A DNA stretch of 64,000 bases from Physcomitrium patens (Eukaryota; Streptophyta; Bryopsida; Funariales; Funariaceae): the NCBI RefSeq assembly GCF_000002425.4, contig NC_037263.1, positions 8,879,673-8,943,672 of the forward strand, given 5' to 3'. The notes beneath the pieces are model-generated. The model saw nothing but the letters and a program-made list of their open reading frames with translations, was not told where the DNA came from and ran no database searches. Of this stretch, positions 54,579 through 64,000 are shown piece by piece. Position 1 is the stretch's first letter. Every line of letters starts with the position of its first letter. A program made the position numbers and the translations under genes.

Positions 54579-55911
54579 TGTTGTATGGTATGATTTGATA
54601 TCTGAGAATATACTAGGTATCTAGTTGTAGAGAGTGTAGCTTAAACCTTTATATGAATCTTATGTTTGCCTCCCAAAACTCCTTCTTTGCATAAAATTCA
54701 AAATATAACAAAACCCCTTTAAAACATATTTTTTCTGCGAAGGATTTTCTTGTCTCGAACTTTAAAAAATCATAACTCTTGATCTAGCCGTTCAATTTGT
54801 CTCAAATTTATAGAATAGGTAGAATTCACCTTGAAATTTTATCACAAAAAAAAACCAATTTCAAATTCACTCCCAATCTTTTGATATCTAAGAAGTCTTA
54901 GCAGACGCTCTAAACCCTAATTTACAAGAATCCAAGCACTATTTTCTTAATCTCTCAAGAATCCAATACTTAAATTTCATGAAACTTATGCACAAAGTTT
55001 ACTTACATGAAATTACACATTTCCTAAAATTTTGAGCCAAGACCTTGTCAAATTGCTTAAGATATAGCTCAAGAGACAACCACTTATAAATCGGGTTACT
55101 TACTACCCTTAGATTGCATGTGCTGACTTCAAAATCCAATAACTCTTTCATTTTAACTTGGAATCCAGCAACTAATATAAGAAAAGTATAGCCGCAAAAG
55201 TGCTCTCTTCAATTGCAATCGCCGATCCTCAATTGCTATTTGTAAGCGTACGTTATGCCAAAAAGAGTGACAGTAGCTCCCAAATCAATACCTTAACTTT
55301 GAGCACTTGTATCTCTTTCATATAAACTCCAAACTATACAAAACTTGTATCATAATCATAGCCAAAAACTTAAACCTTTTGATCCTAGCCTTCAAAACTC
55401 GAATGGCTCCAAGAAACTAACTCTAATTTCTAATATGGCCTCAGGCCGCCTCCTCAAAGCATATTGATCATGATTTTTAACCAATAAGAATGGAGATTTT
55501 TATCATTCATCTCCATTCATCTATATTAGTGCCTTAATTACTCCCTTTGCTACCAAAACCCTTCTTCAATCCTTTTTCTTATGAGATTTACATAATTTAT
55601 GTTCTAAATATCAAATAAAAGAACCAAAATAAGTTTCCAAAGGTCACCAATGTCTAACAAAGGTGACTCTAAATATTTAGAAGTTACTATCAACCAAAAC
55701 CAATCTTAAAATCCACTATCAATAAAGAAATTAAAGTTAAACAAATTCTATAGTAATCTTTTTAAACAACCTCTTTTCAAGGTAATAATCAAATTATATT
55801 CTACAACCAACTAAAATCTACTAACACGGCTATCACCATGTTACTTAGTAAATTATATATTAAGTACATAATTACATTATTTTCATATAGTAGCCGAACC
55901 AAAATACGACA
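54579..55911 (-). mobile_element. 3' LTR of CG-C (LTR-C type)
   Basis: 1333 bases, TGTTGTATGG...AAATACGACA. No telomere-like array and no captured gag, but its start shares the ...TAGGTATCTAGTTGTAGAG block with LTR-A and LTR-B. Confidence 0.9.
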
Positions 55912-56246
55912 TCCACCCCTTCTAAACTTGTGTATCCTTCGGTATGTACCAAGAAGAACCAAAGTTGTGGTTGGTGTCATAGCACCTTCTCAATATTATC
56001 TTTTTTTTTTATCCATGTCTTCCACTTCTTCATTTGTAAAGAAATATATGTCTTCTCTAATACCTTCATGAATTCCTTGTTGCCTTATTCAATGCCGCAT
56101 ATCAATTTTATCCTTGTATTTCGAGCTTATTTCTTCCAAAAATCTTTCAAACATGTCTCCATATATATACTTGCTATTAAAGCATCTTTATCAAGCACAT
56201 CTACTCTGTTTAGGTCTTTTTCAGATTTTTGCATATCTCTTTGCTC
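55912..56246 (-). other. CG-C remnant between protease and 3' LTR
   Basis: Readable in part on the minus strand (EQRDMQKSEKDLNRVDVLDKDALIASIYMETCLKDFWKK...FMKVLEK), not recognisable as RT or integrase. It may be a counterpart of the unknown ORF of CG-F. Confidence 0.4.
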
Positions 56247-57223
56247 TCATTTTTGTAAGTCATTAAGTTGTGTTTGTGTAACAAATCTATTCCTAGATAA
56301 TTTTACAACACCTATATAAAAGATATTATTCTTTCTATGCGAGAATACTTTCTTTGATGTACTACTATATTCCGCTCTAAGTAGTACCCTACAAAAATCT
56401 TTAAATTTCTCAGTAATCTTTGGTAATGAATCACTTTGTAGATAATCCCGATTGCGCTCATAGTTTGCAGATACTATTAAAAATTGCACTATCTTTATTC
56501 CATCTTGACTTTTAATACGAACACATGCTGATCTGTCATCCAAAACCTTGGTCTCCATCCTCATAGCTCTAATATATGGTTGATCAAGAATCACTGGATA
56601 TGAAGTAGTGTCTTGAATAAAAAAAATTGTTTTGTGGTCACTTCTCCAACTTTTATCTTCACATTGAGACAAGTACTATAAAGATCTCCTCATGTATTAT
56701 TTGCTGCCCAAATCACCCATCCATGATTAATATCAATGGGCCACCTTCCACGTTTATAGACTCCTTTTGACATAATATTAATTTCAGATCCATGGTCAAT
56801 GAGAGCAATTACTGGTTCTACCAAGTCTTCTATTTTTACTAAAGTCTCTGTGGTGGCTCTTGTCCAATTTTCCTTGGTATAGTGTCCAGGGCCCTTGTCA
56901 TCATCCTTGTATTCATCCAAATCAAATTGTCCCTTTTTATTGATACAACATTCTACTAATTCATGTTCCTCTTCTTCAGTCAAGATTGTATCCAAAGTAT
57001 TAAATATAGCAGATTCTCTTATTAATTGCCTCTTTTGCTTAATCGTGTCAATGCTGACATCATGAAACTTTTTCTTTGCAATGCCCAAAATTTCTCGTAG
57101 AGTAAATTTAATTTCGACATTTAATACTCTTTCTTCCAACACTCCTTTCAAATTTGTGGCTTCCTCTGATTGTAGCTTATAAGTAACATGCTTACTCTTC
57201 TCTTTGTCTTTATCAACTTCCAT
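56247..57223 (-). pseudogene. CG-C protease region
   Basis: Pieces 56690-57223 and 56247-56672. Contains LVEPVIALIDHGSEINIMSKGVYKRGRWPIDINHGWVIWAANNT, the CG-family retropepsin (compare CG-E EPVVALIDDGSEVKLM), followed by TTSYPVILDQPYIRAMRMETKVLDDRSACVRIKSQDGIKIVQFL, the C-terminal half seen in CG-E at 34190-34426. The N-terminal linker 57050-57223 also matches CG-E (VLEERFLSGKIEFIIGEILGI). A likely inactive protease due to interrupting stops. Confidence 0.75.
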
Positions 57224-57519
57224 CCTTTCTTCTCATTTCTCTTGTGGCAATGGTACTTTTTCAGGGTGCGATGTCAATGGCCTAACCCTAGATGGTCTAT
57301 TAGCTTGTGGTATAGGTATTTTTTTATTTTGTATTGTTTCTACATACCTTTGAGATCTCTTCTTGTTGGTTGGCTCTTCAAAACTTTTCTTATATTTCAT
57401 TTCTTTTCCTTTTTATTTCCATTAGAGCTTCATGTTGGGACTTTGCCAAATAAGCATATACAGACATAGTATCTACAAGATCATGCCATCTTGTAGCATT
57501 TCTAATTATTGTGGCTGTA

Positions 57520-58788
57520 TTAAGTAATTTCTACCTTGTTGTTTTTTTTTTATTCATACTGATAATAGCATGATTCCATAGATCTCCTATGTTTACATAC
57601 TTGTCAAAAATATCCTCCTTCTTTCTTATAGCCTCAATGCCATAAGTAATAGCCTCTCTTGATTCCATAGCCTGTTGAGATAAATGCTCTTCCAAAACCT
57701 TCTTCATCCTTCCTTTTTCAAAATTGGTTTTGAGAAACTCATCTATATCTTGCAACATAATTTTTCCATCTTTTCATAAAATTACTCCCTCTTGCAGAAT
57801 ATCAGCAAAATCTCCACACTCCCTTCGAGGATGCTCTATACTATCATACCAAATACATCGTTGTATATATCTTAGCTTTGGTATAGATTTGCTCTCAAGT
57901 AATCCTTCTTTCTCCTCTAACTTTGTCAATTTGATTTGTAAGTCTTTCATTCCTTTTACCAACTCATCAATTCCATCTTTCTGTGGTGGAACTGTAGACA
58001 TAGGAATTAGAATAGTACTTATTGGTATAGTAGGTTCTAGCAGTTGCCTACAAGATATTGTAGTTGGTGGAGGTCTAATCTCTTGCCTTACTACCACCTT
58101 ACCCCTCCAATACTCTCTTTTGGCAAATATATCCACAGCTTCAAAGACTTTCTTCTAATCAATAGAAAGTGCGTTGTCCTCTGTATTATCCTCCAATAGT
58201 AATTCCAATTTCTTTTGTAAATCATTGCCAACTGATTGAAGAAATAATTCCACCTTATCATTTTCAAGTATAAACTTTTCCACTCGAGACAATTGAAGAA
58301 ATTATCTTTTAAATTCACAAAATAACTTTGTTGCAACCAAACCCTTGTTGAATTTATTGACTCATTCCATAAATGATTTTCTTGTCATCCTTTTTTGCAT
58401 CTTCCAAATAATACTCTTCTTTTAGCTAAAGGATAAAATCCTCCCATTTCTCTCCATGAGTTTTAATAATGCCCTTTATATGCTCACGAAGCTCTAGTAC
58501 AACTACAAGCTCAAATGTAAGGATCATATCTTTCTCTGGTACTTTATTGAGCTCCATCTCCCAAGAATAATATTTAAGATACTTGGAAATATTTCTTCCA
58601 TCAAATTGATCCAATAAACCAACAACAGATTGCAAGGCTTTAGTAGCCATTGCCTCTTTGCATTCCAGTGCTTGCTATTGTTGCATAAAAAGTGCAAATG
58701 CTTGAAACATTTGAATTGTAGCAGGATCAAGTTGCAATGGAGATTCCCCAATGCAATTCCTCCTACCACTTCCTTGCCCTCCTTCCAT
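57520..58788 (-). pseudogene. CG-C gag
   Basis: Start MEGGQGSGRRNCIGES at 58788, as in CG-E. 58426-58650 capsid part (MATKALQSVVGLLDQFDGRNISKYLKYYSWEMELNKV). 57774-58136 tail with a zinc knuckle CIWYDSIEHPRREC, in which the second Cys is Tyr. 57531-57758 basic-acidic tail. Several stops between. Confidence 0.75.
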
Positions 58789-58834
58789 AATAGAAAGCCA
58801 AAATATTTCTTCAAACCTCTCTACTTCAGAAATT

Positions 58835-58852
58835 ATCACGTCGAGTTCACCA
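58835..58852 (-). other. Primer-binding site of CG-C
   Basis: TGGTGAACTCGACGTGAT on the minus strand, four bases inside the 5' LTR, same site as CG-E and CG-F. Confidence 0.72.
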
Positions 58853-58856
58853 AGTC

Positions 58857-60189
58857 TGTCGTATGGCGTGATTTGCTATCTAGAAATACACTGGGTATCT
58901 AGTTGTAGAGAGTGTAGCTTAAACCGTTATATGAATCTTATCTTAGCTTCCAAAAATTCCTTTATTTTGCATAAAACTCAAAATATAACAAAATCCCTTT
59001 AAAACATATTTTTCCTGCGAAGGGTTTTCTTGTCCCGAACTTTAAAAAATCATAACTCTTGATCTAGCCGTTCAATTTGTCTCAAATTTATAGAATAGGT
59101 AGAATTCACCTTGAAATTTTATCACAAAAAAAAACCAATTTCAAATTCACTCCCAATCTTTTGATATCTAAGAAGTCTTAGCAGACGCTCTAAACCCTAA
59201 TTTACAAGAATCCAAGCACTATTTTCTTAATCTCTCAAGAATCCAATACTTAAATTTCATGAAACTTATGCACAAAGTTTACTTACATGAAATTACACAT
59301 TTCCTAAAATTTTGAGCCAAGACCTTGTCAAATTGCTTAAGATATAGCTCAAGAGACAACCACTTATAAATCGGGTTACTTACTACCCTTAGATTGCATG
59401 TGCTGACTTCAAAATCCAATAACTCTTTCATTTTAACTTGGAATCCAGCAACTAATATAAGAAAAGTATAGCCGCAAAAGTGCTCTCTTCAATTGCAATC
59501 GCCGATCCTCAATTGCTATTTGTAAGCGTACGTTATGCCAAAAAGAGTGACAGTAGCTCCCAAATCAATACCTTAACTTTGAGCACTTGTATCTCCTTCA
59601 TATAAACTCCAAACCATACAAAACTTGTATCATAACCATAGCCAAAAACCTAAACCTTCTGATCCTAGCCTTCAAAGCTCAAATGGCTCCGATAAAATAA
59701 CCCTAATCTCTAATATGGCCTCGGGCAGCCTCCTCAAAGCCTATTGTTCATGATTTTTGACCAATAAGAAAGGAGATTTTCATCATTCATCTCCATTCAT
59801 CTGTATTGGTGCCCTAATTACTCCTTTTGCTACCAAAACCCTTCTTCAATCCTTTTTTTTATAAGATTTACATAATTTATGTTCTAAACACCAAATAAAA
59901 GAACCAAATAAGTTTTCAAAGGTCACTAATGTCTAACAAAGGTGACTCTAAATATTTAGAAGTTACTATCAACCAAAACCAATCTTAAAAGCCATTATCA
60001 AAAGAAAATTAAAGTTAAACAAATTCTATAGTAATCTTTTTAAACAACCTCTTTTCAAGGTAATAATCAAATTATATTCTACAACCAACTAAAATCTACT
60101 AACATGGCTCTCACCATGTTACTTAGTAAATTATATATTAAGTACATAATTACATTATTTTCATATAATAACTGAACTACAACATGACA
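58857..60189 (-). mobile_element. 5' LTR of CG-C (LTR-C type)
   Basis: 1333 bases, TGTCGTATGGCGTG...ACAACATGACA; pair of 54579-55911. Long stretches (e.g. about 59040-59580) look identical to the other LTR, so the insertion is young relative to T2. Confidence 0.92.
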
Positions 60190-61415
60190 ATAGAACACCT
60201 TGAAACAAAATAGAAGCCTCCATAATCTGGACCTCATTGGATTGCCTAATCGAGTCAAGTCTCATACTGGGTAAGAGGCCCGTAATAAGACTTGGATTGG
60301 ATGTCTCCATAATTGGGTCAAATTGGCCCTTTGCATCAAGCTCATCCAAATGCTGAATTGGTCCTTTTCTCTTTTGCTGACTCTTGGTAAGAATGGCTTG
60401 GACACATTCTACCCGATTTACTAAAGAATCTTGAAGACCTTAATTAATCTCCTCCATTTTTCCTTGTTTTTGGATCTGCTGATCCCGATTATTGAAATTG
60501 AATGGAGCATTATATTGCTGATAAGTATGCCCGACTGCTTGTAATTTCTACACACTGGTACATAATCGTCACTCGCTCTAGGATTGGAACATTCACTAGC
60601 ATAATGAACAATCTGTCTGCAATAGAAACAATGAAGTGGTCTCCTTGCACTCCCATCAAGCATAGTGGGTATCTCTATTGATATATACCTACTAAGCTTG
60701 TTCCATATAGGGCTAGAAAATGATCCTGGCTGTCCCGTTGGTATGGAGGGTACTTGGTTTGATGACGCCAGTGGAGCATATTGTTGATACCTCTCTTGCT
60801 CCTTTACGTAGTTCTGGGGGTTTGATGCAGATTCCTGATTAAAATTGAAACTTTGAAAGTTATTGAATGCTCTATTTTATCGATTAGATCGATTTTCATT
60901 CCATCCAAACATATTTTTTGATCGAACTTGATTGACATACCAGTGACTTGGTGGAATTATGGTTTGATTACTGAATTGTTGTTGCCTTTGCTAATTCCAA
61001 TAATTAGCTGTTAAGTGCTTTCTTCTGCAAAATGTACATTGACCCATCATTTATGAGGATGAAAGGCATTCTGTTACCAAATGACCATAGCCCTTACAAT
61101 TACTGCACCAAACATTAGTCCTAGTATTGATAGGCTTTTACCTTTTCTTCTTATCTTTGGCCATATTGACGGCCATTTCTTCCATTTTCTTCATCGGGTT
61201 CAATAACAAGGTTTTATTGGAATCTTTTAGTGCTAGTATTATTAATAATTCTGCCACAGTTAATGCTTGTTGTTGATACAAAAAATAGGGAGCATACATT
61301 GTTGTCACGTTCGGTGGTATAGCTTGCAATAGAGTGACATTAACTGGCCCCTGAATATTGGCATTGGAATTGGCCACTATTTCTAACCTCCGTAGATAAC
61401 TACCTATTGATCCGT
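60190..61415 (-). pseudogene. T2 gag, C-terminal half with zinc knuckles
   Basis: Open pieces 60421-60663 (nucleocapsid: RPLHCFYCRQIVHYASECSNPRASDDYVPVCRNYKQSG, CX2CX4HX4C intact) and 61138-61464 (INIQGPVNVTLLQAIPPNVTTMYAPYF..QQALTVAELL). The stretch 61040-61110 holds a second knuckle reading CSNCKGYGHLVTEC-like with changes. Equals T3 2300-3560. The N-terminal half is on the other side of LTR-A, at 63064-64000. Confidence 0.8.
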
Positions 61416-63063
61416 TGTCATGATGTAATATGGATAACAAGTGAAAGGGTGAAGAAAATACCATGTTTTTAGAATCTCACTTCATAAATATTGTAGCAAA
61501 TTATCTTGGAAAAATAGATATTAGTCAAAGGGTAGAAAAATTAAAAGTGCTAATGCTGCCTATTTACAAATTATGCTTCTATTTACTTTGTAAGGCCATA
61601 AATAAGACAAAACAAGGTAGATTAGAAAAATAAAGGATATAGACATATGTAGGGAGGAGTTAAGAGTGCAAATTAGTAAAAATTACCTCAAGAAGACGAA
61701 AGTTGATACCCAAAGAGGACCGGTTATGAACCTGGGTCGAAATCAGACCCCAAGGCACAAAACCGCACTCTGATGGCGAATCAAGGATTCTTTGGGAGAT
61801 CGGAGAGCTGAATTAGGGGGCAGACTTGTAGAGGGATTTTTGAGAGGTAATTTCGTATCATTTGGATTAGTATTGGATTTTTGAAGGATTTTCAAAGTGA
61901 GTGATGATCTCTGTGAATTTAGATCTTTGAGAAATAAAACTGGTTTATAAATTTTTGGATTTCCTGATTTTTGTAGTATTTTTACGGGTGAAAATTTAGA
62001 GACGTATTTTTATGTTTGTTGTAAATGTGTACAAGAGATTTGAGATTAGTCAAATGGCTAGATCAATACATATGAAGGTTTTTGTGGGCTAAGATCTTGG
62101 GATTTAGGGTTTTGAAGACCAGTAAGGTTTTCTTAGATATCTAGTAATCTACCATTTGGATTGGAGAGATTTTTGGTTTTATTAGTAAAAGACTTGATTT
62201 CCTATATGCAAGTAAAATTTAGAAGCAATCAAACAGTGGAAAAAGGAGATATTGGTGTTGGAAGTTTGGCATCAGATTGGAGAAGGAGAGGTCGGCCGAC
62301 ATCCAAGCGGAATTTTGAGGTCATCAACTAATTGGTAAGTGAAATTTTCTTCAAAATTTGTGTGCTAGTTGCTAACTTAAACTCTAAGAAGTATGCAAAT
62401 TTTGAATTAGAATCGACTGTTCAATCTTTAGTTATTTAAATTTCAAATTTATGATTAGGATTTGGTTTGGATTAGGATTTGATTAGGATTTAAGGTTAGG
62501 ATTTGGTTAGGATTTGGTTTAGGGTTTAGGATTTGATTAGGATTAGGATTTGGTTAGGATTTAGTTTAGGATGTAGGATTTGGTTAGGATTAGGGTTTGG
62601 TTAGGATTTAGAGTTAGGATTTGATTAGGATTTGATTAAGATTTGTTTAAGATTTGATTAGGGTTTGTTTAGGGTTTGGAATTGATTAGGATTTGTTAGG
62701 GTTAAGATTTGTCTAAGATTTGATTAGGATATGTTTAGGATTTAGGATTTGTCTAGGATTTTATTAAAGTTGGATTAGGATTAGAGTTTGGTTAGAATTT
62801 AAGGTTTATTTAGATTTTTGTTAGGGTTTGACTAAGTTTTTTTTAATATTCTTTTATATTTTTTTAAGATTTCCTTTTGTTTCTTTTATAACTTCAATAA
62901 AATTTAATTGAGCTTGCTTAATATTTGATTATGATTGTTAATATTGAATTATAATTTCTCTATAATCCTATTGGAATGTTAGGATCTTTTGTTGTAATTT
63001 TCTTTTACCTTCCACAACTAGGTGTCCGGTGCATTCTCAAGCAAGACTTCACGTAATACGACA
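61416..63063 (+). mobile_element. Solo LTR-A of CG family in T2 gag
   Basis: 1648 bases, TGTCATGATGTAAT...GTAATACGACA. Flanked by CCGT (61412-61415) and CCAT (63064-63067); the uninterrupted gag in T3 at 3552-3570 (GATTCGTTCCAAG) shows that these four bases are the duplicated target. Confidence 0.92.
62450..62840 (+). repeat. TTTAGGG-like degenerate array in LTR-A
   Basis: GGATTTGGTTAGGATTTAG-type units, shorter and even less regular than the arrays at 240-775 and 36960-37610. Confidence 0.8.
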
Positions 63064-63067
63064 CCAT

Positions 63068-64000
63068 TCCAAGTCAGATTTTGATAACTGCCTTCAACTA
63101 GAATCATCGTAGCTCCCACAATTAAAAATTGATTATAATGGCATTCCTTTCAAACCTTGGCTCTATTAAGGGATGCGGACACCGTAACGAGTTGAGCTTC
63201 CTTCACAAATATTTTTAACTCTAGTGGTTGCAAACCATTGATTAATATGGATAAGATGAATACCTCCAACATTTGGTGATTCGGCCACTTACTCAGTATA
63301 TCAACCATCCGACCATAATACGATTCCACCGCCTCCCCTAAGATCATTTTGCTGTTCATTAACCTCTCTCAAAGACAATCTTCAAAACCTATTGACCAAA
63401 AATGGGTTAAAAATACATTCTTCAATACTTCCCAATTCGGAAATTGATCCACTGGTTGGCGGTTGTACCATTCAAATGCCATGTTCTTTAAGGTTGTTGG
63501 CAACCATCGTAATCAAATATCTTTAATTCTTCCATTATTGGCTACACATGCTGTCAGAAACTAAAAAAAATGTTGATCGAGATTTGTACCCAAAAAGCCT
63601 CTAAAAGTAGATAATGGAGCCACATTGGTTGTGCGATCATCCACGTCATCCATTTGGACTGCTATTGGAACTATTAGACTGCTCGTTGTCATTGAAGAGG
63701 ACAATGTGCCGCTTAATTTCTTATTAAAATTACCATTGCCTTCTCCAATTGTCTTTTCTAAAATTTCCAACCTCCTTAATTTACTATTATTATTCCTAAA
63801 TAAGTTTATTGATTGAATTGGAGGTGAAAACAAAGGATTTTGAAATACACTAAATTGGCCCTTATTGGCAAGTAATTTATGTCATTCTATGGAACCAATT
63901 TTTATAAAATCGGTAATTTCTGCTATTGAAAAGGTATCCAATGGAGTATCTAATTCTTCTGTGTTTCCTCTACTTGTAGTTAACGAGCTCAAGAGATACG
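63068..64000 (-). pseudogene. T2 gag, N-terminal half (runs out of window)
   Basis: Pieces 63150-63359 (MNSKMILGEAVESYYGRMVDILSKWPNHQMLEVFILSILINGLQPLELKIFVKEAQ, nearly the same as T3 3640-3848) and 63561-63833 (PSIVPIAVQMDDVDDRTTNVAPLSTFRGFLGTNLDQHFF). The WLRWLPTTLK.MAFEWYNRQ signature is near 63440-63520. T2 continues beyond 64000, where its PBS and 5' LTR are expected. Confidence 0.8.

Larger units (their letters stand above)
54579..60189 (-). mobile_element. CG-C, non-autonomous gag-protease element
   Basis: 5611 bases: LTRs 54579-55911 and 58857-60189, both exactly 1333 bases and very similar, internal region 55912-58856 on the minus strand. Flanks ACGG (54575-54578) and ATAG (60190-60193) differ by two transitions at the CpG. 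PBS at 58835-58852, purine tract AAGGGGTGGA at 55912-55921 (minus strand). Encodes gag and protease; RT, RNase H and integrase are absent. Inserted in T2 gag. Confidence 0.92.

Noticed and set aside
55838-58158. Plus-strand ORFs opposite CG-C gag-protease
   Set aside because: Shadows of the minus-strand gag and protease, which have recognisable motifs.

Overview
Eukaryotic, AT-rich, repeat-only DNA. I find no host gene, rRNA, tRNA or CRISPR array. Almost every base can be assigned to nested LTR retrotransposons of the Ty3/gypsy superfamily. The host is most likely a land plant: the primer-binding sites TGGCACYGCTGCCRGGGA belong to the plant Tat/Athila type, several LTRs carry degenerate CCCTAAA/TTTAGGG arrays, and there are chromodomain elements. 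The Tf1/sushi-like chromoviruses lead me to suspect a seedless plant (moss, liverwort, lycophyte or fern), but this is inference.

Three groups of elements occur. (1) Tat/Athila-like elements with TGTAG...ATCACA LTRs: T3 (from before base 1 to 5640, minus), T1 (7022-42668, plus, 5-bp duplication CTACA), T2 (49126 to beyond 64000, minus). (2) Chromoviruses: Chromo-1 (23539-30075, plus, nearly intact, duplication CCCAA) and Chromo-2 (5855-47951, minus, split by T1). Both carry a self-priming type primer site, leader hairpins and an extra small ORF after the chromodomain. (3) A family I call CG, with TGTCG...CGACA LTRs and a 4-bp target duplication that has CpG at its centre at every site: CG-E (gag-pol), CG-F and CG-C (gag only or gag-protease), several solo LTRs, and an old remnant CG-G. 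Its LTRs come in types A (telomere-like array), B (captured Tat/Athila gag sequence) and C.

Layout. 1-5640: T3, with an LTR-A in its pol. 5641-5854: left part of CG-G. 5855-7021: 3' end of Chromo-2 with ORF3. 7022-11892: T1 LTR, gag, protease, RT. 11893-13227: solo LTR-B. 13228-14035: T1 RNase H and integrase. 14036-16102: solo LTR-A. 16103-16910: T1 integrase core. 16911-30114: LTR-B into which CG-F (17466-22750) and Chromo-1 inserted. 30119-30218: T1 3' fragment. 30219-38653: CG-E with a truncated left LTR. 38654-41891: second copy of the T1 integrase core, LTR-B and T1 3' end. 41892-42668: T1 3' LTR. 42669-47951: rest of Chromo-2. 47952-49125: rest of CG-G. 49126-64000: T2, interrupted by CG-C (54579-60189) and a solo LTR-A (61416-63063).

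Inferred history: CG-G, then Chromo-2 into it, then T1 into Chromo-2, then CG-E and LTR-B insertions into T1, then a tandem duplication of about 2.3 kb of T1 plus CG-E, collapse of one CG-E to a solo LTR, and finally CG-F and Chromo-1 into the first copy. The coding regions are decayed mainly by C-to-T / G-to-A changes that create stops; Chromo-1 is the least damaged.
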